From the NCBI GenBank assembly GCA_028274465.1, contig CM051456.1, positions 105,065,348 to 105,129,347 on the forward strand: DNA of 64,000 nucleotides, read 5' to 3'. The position numbers and the translations under genes are program-made. The notes beneath the pieces are model-generated. The model saw nothing but the letters and a program-made list of their open reading frames with translations. It ran no database searches and was not told the origin of the DNA. Below are positions 22,401-35,866 of the stretch, piece by piece (positions within the stretch are counted from its first letter, which is position 1; each line of letters opens with the position of its first letter). The DNA comes from Plantago ovata. Taxonomy: Eukaryota; Streptophyta; Magnoliopsida; Lamiales; Plantaginaceae.

Positions 22401-25400
22401 ACACCTGGTGGCGGTTCCAAGCCTGGTTGGTCACTTGATCAGTCTAGACTTACCTTTACCTCTTAATTAGTAGCACAAAGTGGAAAATACCTTACGTGCG
22501 AAATAGTATAATCGTGAATTGAAGTAATAATGTTTATAGTAGCTGAATGGAGAAACTACTAAGTTATGAATGGAAGTGTTGTGTTCAATCCCAACATGTC
22601 CCTTTTTGCTTGTTTATAGTATATTTTGTCATATTCATCTTTATTATTGCATATTTTTCATTTCTTGACACTATTTCTTTTCCATTTTATAGCATAAATT
22701 CCACTTTTCTCCATCTTTCTGTAATATTTTGTTCTTCCTTTATTTCATTTTTAAGTGCTTTCTCTCCTGGCCAAATATGTATATATGATATTTGAGATAG
22801 CAATCACGAGTATGTTATTTCTTCTTTACCCATATTACTAGATTCCGCAAGATTAATTAAAAAATAAGAATAAAAAACTTGTCTTTACGCATTATAGGTA
22901 CTTCTTTACCCATATTACTGAGTGGACTAATATTTTTCCGTAGGAGATATAGAGGTTTTAAATTGACCCATTTATTATGTCTTTCCTGATTTGCCAGTGG
23001 CCTAATATTTATTTTAGTCTCCTCATCATAAAAGTTGGACATCAATGTGAATTAGGAAAAAAATGTACATGCTATTAGCCTTTTTACAGCCTTGTGTCAT
23101 ACAAAATACCTGTAATTATAGTTCGTTGAAGAGCATACTAACCAATAGCACAAAGCGCCCCTCTGCTACTTACACGTGCTTTCCGAAGCACCATGAGCTT
23201 TTCCTTTGAAGTCAGAGTGGCGCTGAAGTGCACTTCATCCACATAGTAATATGTTTGGATGGTTTTGGTTAACACAATACCAAACATCTCTCTGTATGGG
23301 TTTTATGTTCTTGAATTTGCACTTCTTTACTCTTGTTTTCTCATCAGCACTGTTATTCTGCTTTTGTTTTCTGCTCAGTTTCACCTCTTTTTTTAGTCTC
23401 TCACCTCAGTTCTTTTGAACAAAATGCATCCATAAGAGAATATACAAAAATTAGGTTTCCAAGTGCTCGCTTTTCCCTGCACTCTAAGGCTATAAAAAAT
23501 GTCAAAATTAGAAAATCATGAAAGCAAGTGCCTTGAAATGTGTATTATTAGTTATTAGTTATGCAAACCATATTTTATCTATATGAAATATTTAATATGG
23601 TACAAAAAATATAGTCAATTGAAATAATGTGTAAAATATGATTCGTGCAAACACATCATTATAACATAACCAAGAATATAACCTTTGAACTTATTAACGG
23701 ATGTATTTTGCAACTCACCTTTCCAAAACATATAAAATCAACACTAACTTGTAACTGTTTAGAGATGTAGACTATTATAGCACGGGCTTTACCAAACTTG
23801 AAATGATGTAAACTTAATATTTTAGCAACAGCATAAAGCGTACTAGGACCTCTCAAAAAGAGCGGTTCATAGCGCGAAATAGATAGGGTTGAAAGTGTAA
23901 TATATTGTTCCATTTATAACTGTAAATCTATGGCCTCCGATTGACATTTCTTTAGCTAAAACGATTATGTGAGCTGTTGTCGGTTGGATTTCAAACAATT
24001 GCATCTTATGGTCTTATCATCTTTCAGCTGATTAGCAAAGGTGCCTACAATTATCAACCAGTTAAGCGATGGACCAGTCAAAGAAAGCTTGGATACAGCC
24101 TTTTAGAGTGTGACAAAGTAAAGATTTTGCACTTTTATTTCACGTGTATTTGTTCTCTATTTTTTATGTTATTATTCTTGGTCTTCTATCTTCTATTTGA
24201 ATTATTAACTTAATTCAGATATTTTTGTTTTGTTAGATTTTTGTGCCTATCCACCAACAAATCCATTGGTGTTTAGCGATTATCAATAAGAAGGAAAAGA
24301 AATTTCAGTATCTTGACTCACTCAGGGGTGTTGATGCTCAAGTTTTGGATGAATTGGTATGCTTGCGACTTCACATTTCATTGGGTGTTATTTCTTAGTT
24401 TATTATGGAATATGTTACTACTGCATTTCTATCTTTCTTTTCATATGTTGCTTCCTTTCAGTGTTGGACCTCCTAACAAGTGCATTTCACTATTATTGTG
24501 TCGGATGATAAATGTTACTACTATATAAATCTATATATTTACAAAATGACATAGGAATATGATGCATTGTTGCTGAAATGAAATCATGGTGATGTGTGTC
24601 GGGGTTGAGTTATGTTTTTGCAGATAGTTGCAAGAGTAGAGAAATGGCACTGTGCCATTTAGAGAGCACTAGGGGTGAAAATGACTAGATGGATGTATCT
24701 AATATGGTGGTTTTTATTTGGACTAAGAACTATTTGTGTTTCTACATGAAGTCTTGAACACGGGGCGGTATGTGATTTGTTGGGTCTTGGAAATTTATCA
24801 ATTATTCACCGTGACATATGCTATTCCTCGAGTCTGGAATAGAGCAATTAGAACTTCTTATAGTTAAATGAATATGACTCTGAGAAATTTTATATTCTGC
24901 TTTTAGTGTTTCCCGTTTCTGTTTTGGAAGTCTTCCATTTATGCCTCATTCACCAGAAGTTGTGTGGCATTATTTGAATTCTCTTTTCATTGCTAAACTG
25001 TGAGAATTTTTTTGTGTTTTTCTTCCATGTAGATGGTTTGTCATTCACATGGTCTTTTATCTTTTTTTTTCCTTTAATTTTCTTTATGCAGCGTAAATAT
25101 TATATTGATGAAGTAAAAGACAAAAATGGAAAACAAATTGATGTTAGTGCATGGGAGGTGGAATATGTGGAGGACCTTCCGGAACAGAGAAATGGGTAAG
25201 TGCCGTGGCTTCACTTTTCCTATTTTACTGGAAAATAATGTTATTTTTCTGTATCATCAACTTGAATTACATATATGTCACTGCTCCTTTGCTGTAAGCT
25301 TATCCAGAAGTATAATATTGAGCCTTAAAGTTCCTAGGATTTGGCTGTTCTGAGCAGTTCCCTTTGTACACATCTTCATAACTACAAATACAAATGTAGT

Positions 25401-25804
25401 TGTAATCAACTTTGTATTTGATGAATTATCGAAACAGAAAATGAGAAAGAAGAAAAGCCTGGAGCCTGGACACCTTGCGCATTAAAATCAGTTCAGACGA
25501 ATAGATTTCCTCTTGGCTGACTGGGTGATTTCTATATTAGGATTCTGTCAAACTTTCTCATGGTGTATTACTCTGTAACAGGTTTGACTGTGGCATGTTC
25601 ATGATCAAGTATGCAGACTTCTACAGTAGAGATTTAGGACTCTGCTTTAGCCAGGTAAGCCTTTGCTACAGTGAAATAAGTCCACGAATGTTTAATTATC
25701 TGCTGGGGCTGTTACTTATTCTCTCAACGCTATGTTTATAGGAAAATATGTCATATTTCCGGAAGAGGACAGTAAAGGAGCTCCTGAGGTTAAAAGCAGA
25801 GTGA
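19461..25804 (+). CDS. ESD4-like: ULP1-type SUMO protease, ESD4-like (nine coding exons, frameshift in exon 1)
   Basis: This is a cysteine protease that matures SUMO and removes it from nuclear proteins. Exons: 19461-20275, 20363-20442, 20527-20620, 20713-20811, 24028-24117, 24237-24356, 25092-25195, 25582-25654, 25742-25804, all GT-AG. I chose ATG 19461 because MGALTSNRKRG resembles the ESD4 family start; an in-frame ATG also lies at 19443. The N-terminal half is an acidic linker (DDDDDGEEEQEED). The C48 domain spans exons 2-9. It has PLTKEEEREV, WLNDEVINVYLELL, His in IHWCL (24264-24266), Asp in YLDS (24315-24317), Gln in PEQRNG (25185-25187) and Cys in FDCGMF (25589-25591). The catalytic set is complete. 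A one-base loss near 19753-19757 breaks exon 1. Otherwise it would be about 512 residues; Arabidopsis ESD4, from memory, is near 489. Confidence 0.9.
20812..24027 (+). other. Large intron 4 of the SUMO protease gene
   Basis: It is 3,216 bp between GTCAGC and TTTCAG, far longer than the other introns. It holds the TIR element at 21722-22330 and otherwise AT-rich unique-looking DNA. No coding sequence is supported. Confidence 0.8.
21722..22330. mobile_element. TIR element (MITE-like) in intron 4
   Basis: The ends are imperfect inverted repeats of about 65 bp starting AGAGAAAATTGCACAAACAAT. Inside, short motifs such as CTAAACTATT recur in both orientations. No transposase is present. Target duplications were not resolved (flanks are T-rich), so the superfamily is open. 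Confidence 0.65.
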
Positions 25805-28140
25805 ATCATGATGGACTTACTGGCTCGTCGTTAATATACCATACTTGGGTTTCACGCTGAGATTATTGTGTGCATAAGTAGACCGAAGACCTGGATTGTT
25901 TTCTCGGAGGTGGATAGACAGTTATATAAGCAGAACAGTGCTAGTGGTTGTGAAAGACAATGAAAATCACCAAGATTTAGAAACTGGGGTATGTTTTTTT
26001 GCAGGAATTAGTTGGATCGATATGAGATAATATTTCTACAGGAAATTGTCTTTTAAAAAGCTTGCTTGTTTTATACTACCTGTGTTATGTATCTAGTGGC
26101 TTTTACATTGTGAAATTGTTCTGTGTGGCAAGTAATTCTTTGGATTTTTATCTCATCTGTAGTACAGGCAGATTCGCATACTATCTTCATCAGTGAAATG
26201 AATTGTTGACCCAGATTGAGGTATTCATAACTAGAGAAGTCTACCATAGCATAGGCATATAGAGATGAAATTCATTTATGGTTATCCAATGGATACTTAA
26301 CCGTTAAGAAATGAGTAAAAAGAATAGTAGAAAACACTGCTCAAGAAATATACTCAACTGCAGCAGTATAGGAATGTTTGTTAAAAAAAGATGTCCCAAC
26401 TAATATAATTTGTTTTTAAAAGACAAATATTACGACTACTCCTGCTATATTATGTCTATACAACATTCTTATATCTTTACTTCTAAACCGCTTTATATCT
26501 CCGTTAAGGTCGAACCTTATACCTCTCATTCACCATCTCAGTTCCCTTCCACTAGATCACTTTATAACTACTCTACTCAAGTAAAATTAAAAGAAGTAAT
26601 TAGGTCAAAACCAAAAATTAAAAATTATAAGACCATAACATATGTAACACGTAAATGTTCCAAAACACACTATAATATAGTAGGCCCATATTCGAGCACC
26701 CAAACTCAAAGGTTCCTCACTATTATGACTTTTTTTTAAACACTTGCATGAACAAATGTATAAAGTCCAAATCATGTCCCGATCATAACCAGTTCTCTAA
26801 ATCTCACTTTCCAGCTCCACCACATTCTAAATGTAATACTCCTTTCCCTTTTGCTCGAGTATAAATTATATACAAATAATCAAATATATTAAAGTTTAAC
26901 CGATATACTCCCTCCGAATATATTATTACAGACAAGAGTTTTATAGGAAAAGTTAAGAAATTTTACTATATAAATACACTAATGAAAAACTTTAGTAGTG
27001 GCGAAACGTGAATTTTGCGGAAATATACATATTGTAATAACAAACTTCAAAACTTTGGGGTCTCCGTCATAGCGCCACCCCTATCTCCGCACCTGCGTGT
27101 GACTAAAAATGTAAAAATAATATAGTACTTCCTCCGTAAACTTTAAAGAGTCATAATTTGTTTTGTTGACCTTTTTATATTCGGCTTGACCTCAAATTAT
27201 GCATAATTCATTGTAAAAAATAATTTAAAAAAATAATATTAAGAAAATATATTCCTTATATTTTTATAACATAACTTTTAAATTTATTTTTCTACTATCA
27301 GTTATAATTAATTTCAAACATGACAAAAATAATATGAAGCTCTTAAAAATTTACGAAGGAAGTACAAAACTACCGTTATAAACATTAATTATAGAAAAAA
27401 AAATTGAAAAATTGAAACTTTTAATCATATTTTAAGAGCAACATGTGAGTTAAATATTTCTAGGAACCGCATCACACGCTAACGCGCGTGAAGCGTAATC
27501 TTGTAAAATATTATTATTTTATTAAATAATATATTGAAATAAATGGAGTGAATATATAATCTTCACATAATGACTTCAAACGTAATAAAAAAATAACTAA
27601 TTGAGTAATTAAACTTAATATAAATGGTGTGATATAAATGTATATAGTTTTTGTAGTTATGCAATTAATAGTTTTGAATTGAACTATATTAGACATACAA
27701 AAATTATTCTTCCGATGAGTTAAGAACCATTAGATACATCTCTATACTTTGGAAACATTCAACTTCAAAATCTGCAATGCATCTTTTTCGCATGTTAATT
27801 TGTATTCTTCATCAGTTGAATATATTGTCAAGTGCTTCGTATAAACATTCTAGTTTCATAATATGATGTTTTTAGTTATTTTTATCGTATGATTTAAGAA
27901 TAATTTAAGGTCAAAATGACCATCGAAAAAGTCAACAAAATCAAGTGTTACATTTATTATTGGACGGAGAAAGTATGTCTTTTTTTTATAAGAACATATC
28001 ATGGTTATTTTTAAAATTAAGTACAATACGTCATGCAACTTTATGTTAAAAAATAAAAATTTAAGAAGAGAATAAATAAAAAGAAAAACATTACGTCAAT
28101 AAGATTCGAACCCAACACCTTCAACTAAAAAAAAAGAAGG
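25805..28140. other. SUMO protease 3' flank and AT-rich intergenic DNA
   Basis: The first 400 bases are probably the 3' untranslated region. Beyond that lie AT-rich DNA, a Stowaway-like MITE at 27128-27362 and separate CTCCCTCCG or GGACGGAGAAAGTA end-like pieces near 26908 and 27961. No gene is supported; the 26410-26739 frame has no recognisable content. Confidence 0.6.
27128..27362. mobile_element. Stowaway-like MITE
   Basis: TIRs TACTTCCTCCGTAAA and a matching TACTTCCTTCGTAAA on the other strand enclose about 235 bp, with TA at each side (27126-27127 and 27363-27364). TA duplication and a CTCCGT-like TIR are the Tc1/mariner Stowaway signature. The internal GCTTGACCTCAAATTAT is shared with the element at 54872. 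Confidence 0.75.
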
Positions 28141-28144
28141 CAAA

Positions 28145-28632
28145 GTTTTAAAAACAGCTTCAGGCTCCATTGGCATTTGTACTAATAATATGGCTGGGTT
28201 AATGGCCCTAAAACAAGGCTTGCATTTGGCTATTCAAATGAATATCTCCAAACATATTATCCAGATTGATTCAAGTTTTGTATTACGTTGATGTAACAGA
28301 TGCTACGTGCAGGATCGACATACACAAGCTGCTTGAACAGGTCCGTACTCTGCTACACCAAATGCTACGTGAAGGATCGACATCTGCACAAGCTGCTTGA
28401 ACAGGTTCGTACTCTGCTGCACCAAATGGAGGACTATAGTTGTAGGTTTGTATATGGGGAAGTTAATCAAGCTGCGGACGCTCTTGTCAAATACGGAAGC
28501 GAAGGGTATGCTCGGGGAATGTTACGCCTGACGTCACAAGTACGAAGAAATCCAAGTGATCTACTGAATTTTTCCTTTTCTTTAGATCATGTGAGTAGCT
28601 TGCATGTGTGGAAGACGCACCGAATTGGTTAA
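28145..28632 (+). pseudogene. RNase H domain relic (RVT_3 type) with internal tandem duplication
   Basis: The frame MAGLMALKQGLHLAIQMNIS, then IQIDSSFVL near 28190-28290, matches the middle of the plant RNase H-like domain found in non-LTR elements. FVYGEVNQAADALVKYGSEG (28449-28508) matches the C-terminal part with its NQAAD motif. Between them a segment of about 62-64 bp is duplicated in tandem (28300-28361 and 28362-28425). A TGA near 28288-28290 and the duplication break the frame. No tail or target duplication was found. Confidence 0.75.
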
Positions 28633-28687
28633 CACGTCTTGTATATTCAGACATGTTTCAGACTCACCCGAGACTTGTATAAGCTAA

Positions 28688-29372
28688 GACCATCTCCATC
28701 GGCGTCTGGAGAAGAGTTTGGAAAACCATAAGACTCTTCTCCAGACGTCTGGAGAAGCTACAACAAGGGTCTGGGTCTGAAGTTTTATGACGAGTCTGGA
28801 TGGTTTCTTTTTTCTTTTTTACCTTTTTTTTTCTCTTTTCTTTTATGTATTTTCTTTCTCTTTTATGTTTTCTTTAATTTCTTTCCTTTTCTTTCTATTT
28901 CTTCTTTTCTTTAAACCCCTCTATTTTCTTTGAATACAATTAAAAAAAATACACTTGCATAAAAAATTACACTTGCGAAACCGAACATTTCTTATGCTTT
29001 TTTTATTAATGAAATTTGGCCAATTCAAAAAAAATAAAAAATAAATGGTACCCTTCATATTTGTAATGTATTTAATTTCTAAAACATTGTTTTGTTTTAT
29101 TATCAGTCATTATAATTTTTAGATTATATTTCATATTTATTTAATTGTATTCAAAGTATGTTATATTCTAAAAAATAGTGTAGCATAAAAAGTAATGATA
29201 AATAGAAATGTAATTTAAAAGAAAATGAGAAAATAAAAGAAAACGTGAGTCTGATGGGTCTGAACGAATGGAGTGCGGAGTATGTTAGAGTCTGGTGGTT
29301 AATTAAATAATCTGAAATGCTGATGTGGAAGGGTCTGATAAGTCTGAATAGTCTGAACGGATGGAGATGGTC
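28688..29372. mobile_element. PIF/Harbinger-type MITE
   Basis: Inverted ends GACCATCTCCATC and its complement GATGGAGATGGTC enclose 685 bp flanked by TAA at 28685-28687 and 29373-29375. A 3-bp TAA duplication fits PIF/Harbinger (Tourist-like). Near both ends a GTCTGG/GTCTGA motif is repeated. The interior is a pyrimidine-rich then A-rich noncoding filler. Confidence 0.75.
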
Positions 29373-29375
29373 TAA

Positions 29376-31260
29376 GTGTTTTGGCTTGTAATCCTCTATT
29401 GTTTAATATAAGTACTTTTCTAAACAAAACAGAAAACAAAAGGCACTTATGCACCATGTACACACTATGTAGCTACTTTAAAGTTAAATCTTTGCCTTGG
29501 CCAATGAAATAAGTAAGAAAAGCAGACCCAAATCTTATATGCTTTCTTTATTTTTTATTTTTTTTTACTTTAAAGAAATAAGAGAATACTAAAGATGCAT
29601 TGGCAATGCGTCAGCACCCACTTGGCCAAACATATAAATTTCATTTTTAAATGACACGTACGGCTACACTTTAAAATTTTAAATTATTTAGTAGCACAGT
29701 TACAGAACATTTTAATCGGGTATCATCCACCAAACCTGGCGCATTTTGGAGTCCCTCCCTCCATCGCATTCGATTGTTGTGCGGTACGTTGATTTCGAAT
29801 CGTTTATTAAGGATACACTAGTTTAAACACTTTAAATTAGGAGTACATTCTAATCAGGCATCCCACCTGGTGCATTTTGTAGTCCCTCCATTTCGTGAGG
29901 TTTATTTCTTTTCAAAATCAAATTCTAAAATGTTCTAACATAGAGTGGTTTTACTAGTTCAATGACAGGTTCATTGATAATGCACTTTCACTTAAAATAA
30001 AATTCATTGTGATTCCGATTCAAAGTGAATAATGCCATAAAAACGAGACATGTCTGACCTAATCAATGTAATCATTATACCAACGAGACGCGCATATAGC
30101 ATTATATATATCATAAACTAACTGATAAGTTTATTAACCTATAAACATAGGGAATGTAATAGATGGTGAGAGACACTCGAAAATGATATAGTTTGATGTA
30201 TAGATGGAGTAATTATGAGTTACTAGTAACCTAAATGTTGAAAAACATTCAGTTATTATTATTATTATTTATTTTTTATGACAAATAAATTCAGTGTAGT
30301 TTAAAATTTCTCAGTTCAAGACAATAAAACCTACGTGATATACGTATTTAATTATTGAAATGTACATATACAACTTAAATTATTAAGAATGATATACATT
30401 TTGAATGAGTTTATAACTATTTATTGATCACAAAATCTTTTCGAACCTTCAAATTGTCTTCCAAATGTGGATGAAAGCGGGACTCTAGAGCCTATGTTAT
30501 AATGAGGGGATAGATCAATGATCCACTTATTAGAATTTATTATTAAAGAGGCTAGATTAACGATCATTCTCCAAAAGTTTTTTTGCTAGCTTACAATAAT
30601 TTTGTTTTAAGCGACAAAAGACTTTAGTGATTGATAGCCAAAATTACAAAGAACATAAGAAATAAGAAATGATCCCAGAAATACATCACAACCTTTCTAA
30701 ACATAGCTTTCCAAAATAAAAAACATTTAGAACAATTGTTTGAAAACATTAATCAAAACGTGAAATTCAATTGACCCACTTGAGCGAGGAAAATTTTATT
30801 TAGAGCCATACCATAATCTTTACGGCCGATTAGATTAAGAATTTTATTTTTCTAAATTCTCATCGACTAGTCTCCGAATGATCGGATCATCATATTCTTT
30901 CCAACACACTTTTCCACACTCGTGCGTACACGGAAAAATTTCCACTCGGTCACTCACTCCAAAATTATTAGTACTAAGTAAACGCGTTTGCCAAAAATAC
31001 TATTAGTAATAAAGTCATCCAAAACCAAAAAAAGATTGACACCTCAACCTTGCACCATCATATATACAAATCATTCATCCAAAAAGTGAGATGATATCTC
31101 ACACGCATGTACTGTTTAAGCTATTTTAAATTTTCATGGTTAACAGTTTCTTATTTTAACTAATTAATGAATGGAACAATATATAACCAAATATATAAAT
31201 ACTTAAATAGAGAAAGAAAATAGTACTAATAGTTTTAGTTTGTATACTATTTCTATTTCT
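29376..31260. other. AT-rich intergenic DNA
   Basis: No gene seen. One direct repeat of about 50 bp, each copy containing GCATTTTG(G/T)AGTCCCTCC, occurs at about 29710-29762 and 29846-29894. The last 250 bases lead into the DUF3755 gene leader. Confidence 0.6.
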
Positions 31261-31552
31261 ACATATATATCTCTCTCTCCCCATCAGCAGTCCACCACCA
31301 CCTTCTCTCTACGTGCACTTGAGATTCCATTCCCTCTTCACTTTTCTTTTCTTTCTCCTCTAAATATTTTCCTTCACACCAAATCCGAATCTTCTTGCCC
31401 CCATTAACTCTCTTCCAATCCCAATAATAAATCAAATCATTCACTTCCCTTGACTTCAACTCGTCTCTGATTGATTGACAGTTGATTCTTGAAACTTGAA
31501 ACCCCCACAATTATATTTATCAGCCATACAAAAAGTTCTGTTTCTTGCATAC

Positions 31553-31588
31553 ATGGTGTTTGATGGAAGGTCCAAGTGGAGTTTATAA
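31553..31588 (+). promoter_or_regulatory. Short upstream ORF overlapping the DUF3755 gene start
   Basis: ATG at 31553 opens an 11-codon frame ending at TAA 31586-31588, overlapping the main ATG at 31563 in another frame. It seems to be the first ATG of the leader from about 31260 on. Both ATGs have T at -3 and G at +4. Confidence 0.6.
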
Positions 31589-34500
31589 AGAAATAGTAGG
31601 CAGTAGTGGTACTATTAACCATCAACAGGGTTCTTCTTCTTTCAAGAATGGAAGCTCTTCCGTGCATGGAGAGTGGGGTGTGCCCACTTTTCAGCACCAG
31701 CCAAGTATCTCCATGGAGTGGACTAATGAGGAGCAAGCTATACTGGAAGAAGGCCTTGCACAGTGAGTCATTTTATCACTTTATCAGTTCATAGTAGTTT
31801 ACTTTCTCTGTGTAGATGTATCATGTATGTTATGTAAAGCAAAAGGCTCAGCATGTTACTGTTATTTCAATAATAATAAAGGTATAAAGCACAAGGGGTT
31901 GGAGTAATTGGCTATTGATGGTGATTTCTTGATTGCGATTTCGTGATTGTTACGTTTTTCTTCGTTAGATATGAAGTTAATCTTTGATTTTGATTTGTTT
32001 TAGTGGTCTTCTGGGAGTAAAACTAACTTTTTGAAGAATAGTTAGGAAGATTTGCATGTTGTACATGTGTGTTGGAATTTTGTGAAGTAAATTAGGAAGA
32101 TTGCATTGGTAATTTCGGGCTTTTCGTTGATGATTCGTCTTGCAGATAAATGCTATCTCATGTTCAGCACTATTTTGTTAATATTTATTCCTTTAAATTT
32201 GTAGAACTTTTTGTGAGCAGATTAGTTTGCATACTTGTGCTTTCTGCATATGGTTTTGTTTGACGTGTAAGGAAGCTTATCGTTCCTGGATCTTACTAAC
32301 CGCGTTCTTTGGGAGTTGATATAGAAAAAGCAAAGTACTTATTTCCATATATTCATAATTCCTCATATCTTACTTGGGACAATGCTTCTTTCTTGTCATT
32401 CAGCTGCTTTATATCTCAAGAAAAGTATGATAGGATGTGTGAACTTTAGATAATTAGATGTGTGATGGATTGTTCATTTAATTTACTTTTTTGAACTCTC
32501 ACAATAATGGAGGCTATTTTCTCCTTCCAAATCATTCATAAATATGTGCTGCCGACTAAGTTGTTTGTCTTCTGAGTATACCTGTCTTTTGTGTTCCTAT
32601 TTCGCTGATTTGTTTCCTTTTGCTCTTCTTTTCACTTCATTTGTCCAAGGATATGCTGTAACATAATGTAACCCTCCTCATCATTCATAAGTTTGTCAAT
32701 ATAAGTATCGCAGGAAAGAAAATAACATATTCTGAATTGCGAAAAGAAAACTGTTTGTCATCCCTAACTCTACCACAGTACACAATACACATTATTATGA
32801 ACACAAACCATGCTATTTAATAGTTGGTGGGTGCAAATTGCTCTTTTTAATATGGCTGCTCCAGCATGCTTAGGAATTAGCATACTTGATATTTACAAGA
32901 TTTTCCACAGCACTTCGCTACTAAACTTATTTCCATTTTCAGCCTGTTGCAAAGTTTATGCAGCAAAAGCCAGTTATACTAAACTGGTGCACTAATTGTA
33001 ATATTTCAAAAAGTTCTAATGCTACAATAATATTTCGACACTGATGAACTTCTTTCTCTAAGTCCATGTTTCTATTGGTAGTCTAACAGTCTTCATTCCA
33101 TGACAACTATTTATCAATTGTACTCTAAAGAAAAGAAAACACAAGGAGTCCCATTTGTTTTAGTTCTGTTTTCATTGATCATATTTGTCGCTTTCTGATG
33201 ATATAGTCTTACAGATTTTCCTTCATTAGCAGATGATAGGCACATACAACACTCACTTAAAGAAAGATGCTAAACACTAATGTTGGGACATGAAACAGGA
33301 AAGACTAGCATCCGCATCACACTGTTGCACAGTTTTATTGTTTGGCCACAGGATTATATTTTAGGGCTATTGACTGTCGCCAAATTAAATGAGTCACTGT
33401 AACTATTGCAGATATGCTCCTGAGTCAAGCATTATTCGCTATGCAAAGATTGCTGTGCTGCTAAAGACTAAGACAGTCCGTGATGTTGCATTGCGATGCA
33501 GATGGATGACTGTAAGTTTCTTGTAAAATGTAATGATTGCAATTAGTATTTATGTCCGTATGCATATGCATACGCAAAGACATACACACATACACACACG
33601 CGCAAACAGTCAAACACACTTAAGTTATGGCTAATGTTTTGAACTGTGAATCTATTAACTAACACAAAAGTTTAGTTTACATGTTTTCAACTATTAATCA
33701 CTTCATGTCTCTGTGTAGAGGAAAGAAATTAACAAGAGAAGGAAAGAAGACCTCAATGCAAGGAAAGGCAAAGAGAGAAAGGTCAGTACTTTCCATGAAT
33801 CCATTCTTTACCGTGCAATACCATTTCTTTCATATGTAAAATGACCTTTGTATATCTACTCGATTGATACCCGAAACTTCCCCTAATTGCAATAATTGGG
33901 ATCTATGGCTAAAAGCCTACTGTAGGAATCTGTATGGAAATTGGTTGCAACGGTGAGTTTGAATTTTTAATTCCCCCGATAGAGTTCAATTTTCTTTGCT
34001 TTGCAACCGAAATCTGTTGGAAGGTGTATCATTTTGGATATGATTTGTAAGAAGTATAATCTGGTAAAGTAGGACTTCAGTCGAGGAACTCATCATGAGT
34101 GTCATGGAACTCGTTGTAATATGTGTTGGTTGTTGTGCTAATTTAACTTCAATGAGCTTGCTTCGATGTACATTCATGTAGACATTAGAAGCTGAATGGA
34201 ATTTCTAAATACTTCTACAGGAGCTGGTTATTGATTCTTCTGGAAAGAATTCTCGCTTGGCCATCCAGTCAGGTTTATCTCATGCCCCAGGACCAATTCC
34301 TAATGGCAAGGATGTCATCACATACAATGGTTCGCTCATGTCCTAAATGTTTATTCTTGTTTGTCTTGTTTAAAAGGTTATACTAAAAAGATTTATTACC
34401 TGTGAACTTCAATAGTCTGTAGATCACATATGAAACTTCAAAGAGGGTGTCAGTTGTGAAATTATTTTTAGACATGTTCTTATGCCTACTTGTTAGTTTC

Positions 34501-35866
34501 TTGGCTACTACTTAAATATGTAGGGGGATTATTGTTAATACAGATTAGTTGAACTTTTATTTCCTGAACTAGTATGGAGTATGTAAGTCTATAGTACAAT
34601 GGTTTCCTTTTTAGAGAGACTTTTATTTTACAATTGTTCATGCACTACAAGTGTTGTATTTTTGTTATTATGACTACCCATAAGACTGTGTAGGCAGAAG
34701 CAGTAATGATACTCGAGAACAACTTTCTTATTTTTATTATTTACTGGTATCATGCACTTCCCAAATTCTTGCATATGCAGTTCTGCAAGTTTCTGTAGTT
34801 TATTCATTTTAGAGTTTATCAAAATGTTCTGACATAGTGTCATGCGTTGTTCAGACATTAATGGTACAACAAGGGAGCTTCTTAAGCAGAATGCTTGGAC
34901 TTTTAAGCAGATATCAGCAAATCTTGCCACTCACCAGGTGAACTCATATACACAAATCTTCATTTCTCATCCACGAATGATTTATTTTACTCTTGTACGA
35001 ACACTTGCTTGTTTCAAATGGATAAATGATGGTAGTAACAACTTACACTCTCCAGAAATCAAAATTCTTAATTATGTAAGGCCTATTTATGAACTTTCCA
35101 ATATTGACAGTTCGTTCTTCTACATCTCACAATTGTTTAACCAATATGCTACTATGTTTCTTACTTTTCAGGCTCATGAAAACATTGGCCTACTGGGTAA
35201 AGCTCGAGATAACATCTTTCAAATATTGTCCAAGTACGTCATCAATCTTTTGCCAGTCTCATTTGTTCGCTCACTTATCCTTCTTCAGTTAATTAGATGC
35301 TAAGAACTTAACATATGCAACAAGCCGATTGGTGCATTTGTTTTATGCATACTCTGACATCTCATCTCGTGTTGTTGCATGATTTGCTCAAAATATTCCC
35401 CGTTGGATATTATACCTTATTTGTCCTAGATTGCAGGTTTTTTTTACAATCAAACATGAAATAGTACTTAAACCCTCAACCAGCACTCTCTTAACTACAA
35501 CATACAACATATCACCATAATGAAAGAAACACCATCTATCATTCACAATATATTTGCCTTTTCTTGCATATGCACATTAATGAATTCAACCCCAATAATG
35601 AGATATTCTACACCGGAAATGTCATAAAAACTTTATGAACATTGCATATCTGCTCTTTGATAAAATGTAAACATTCTTTTTTCCTTGTTTTGTTTTTTCA
35701 TTTGGTTCCTTCCTCGAGTTATTTTTAACATATACGCTGTACACTACCAAATTCCAGCTTAAATGACATGGCTCCGACACTGAAGAAAATGGCTCCACTT
35801 CCAAAAATAAATGAAGATCTGGCGAACTCGATTCTCCCCCCATCAAATTTTCCTATCCAGTTATAA
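31563..35866 (+). CDS. SANT/Myb-like DUF3755 nuclear protein (seven exons)
   Basis: A 241-residue protein. Exons: 31563-31762, 33412-33511, 33719-33781, 34221-34329, 34855-34937, 35172-35233, 35758-35866; the phases add up exactly (726 nt). A SANT/Myb-like domain spans residues about 48-100: MEWTNEEQAILEEGL, then SIIRYAKIAVLLKTKTVRDV, then VALRCRWMT. It is followed by a basic stretch RKEINKRRKEDLNARKGKERK, a likely nuclear signal. The C-terminal part holds TTRELLKQNAWTFKQISANL, then ENIGLLGKARDNIFQILS, then a conserved end LNDMAPTLKKMAPLPKINED. This matches my memory of the plant DUF3755 family (At3g07565-like). The molecular role is not established; DNA or chromatin association is inferred from the SANT fold. 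A small uORF overlaps the start. Confidence 0.87.

Noticed and set aside
26410..26739. 109-residue ORF
   Set aside because: No recognisable domain, AT-rich intergenic context, no splice or promoter support.
28095..28125. tRNA-like box GATTCGAACCC
   Set aside because: Only a B-box-like match; no A box, tail or duplication.
34842..35303. 153-residue ORF
   Set aside because: Runs through exon 5, an intron and exon 6 of the DUF3755 gene; only the exon parts are coding.
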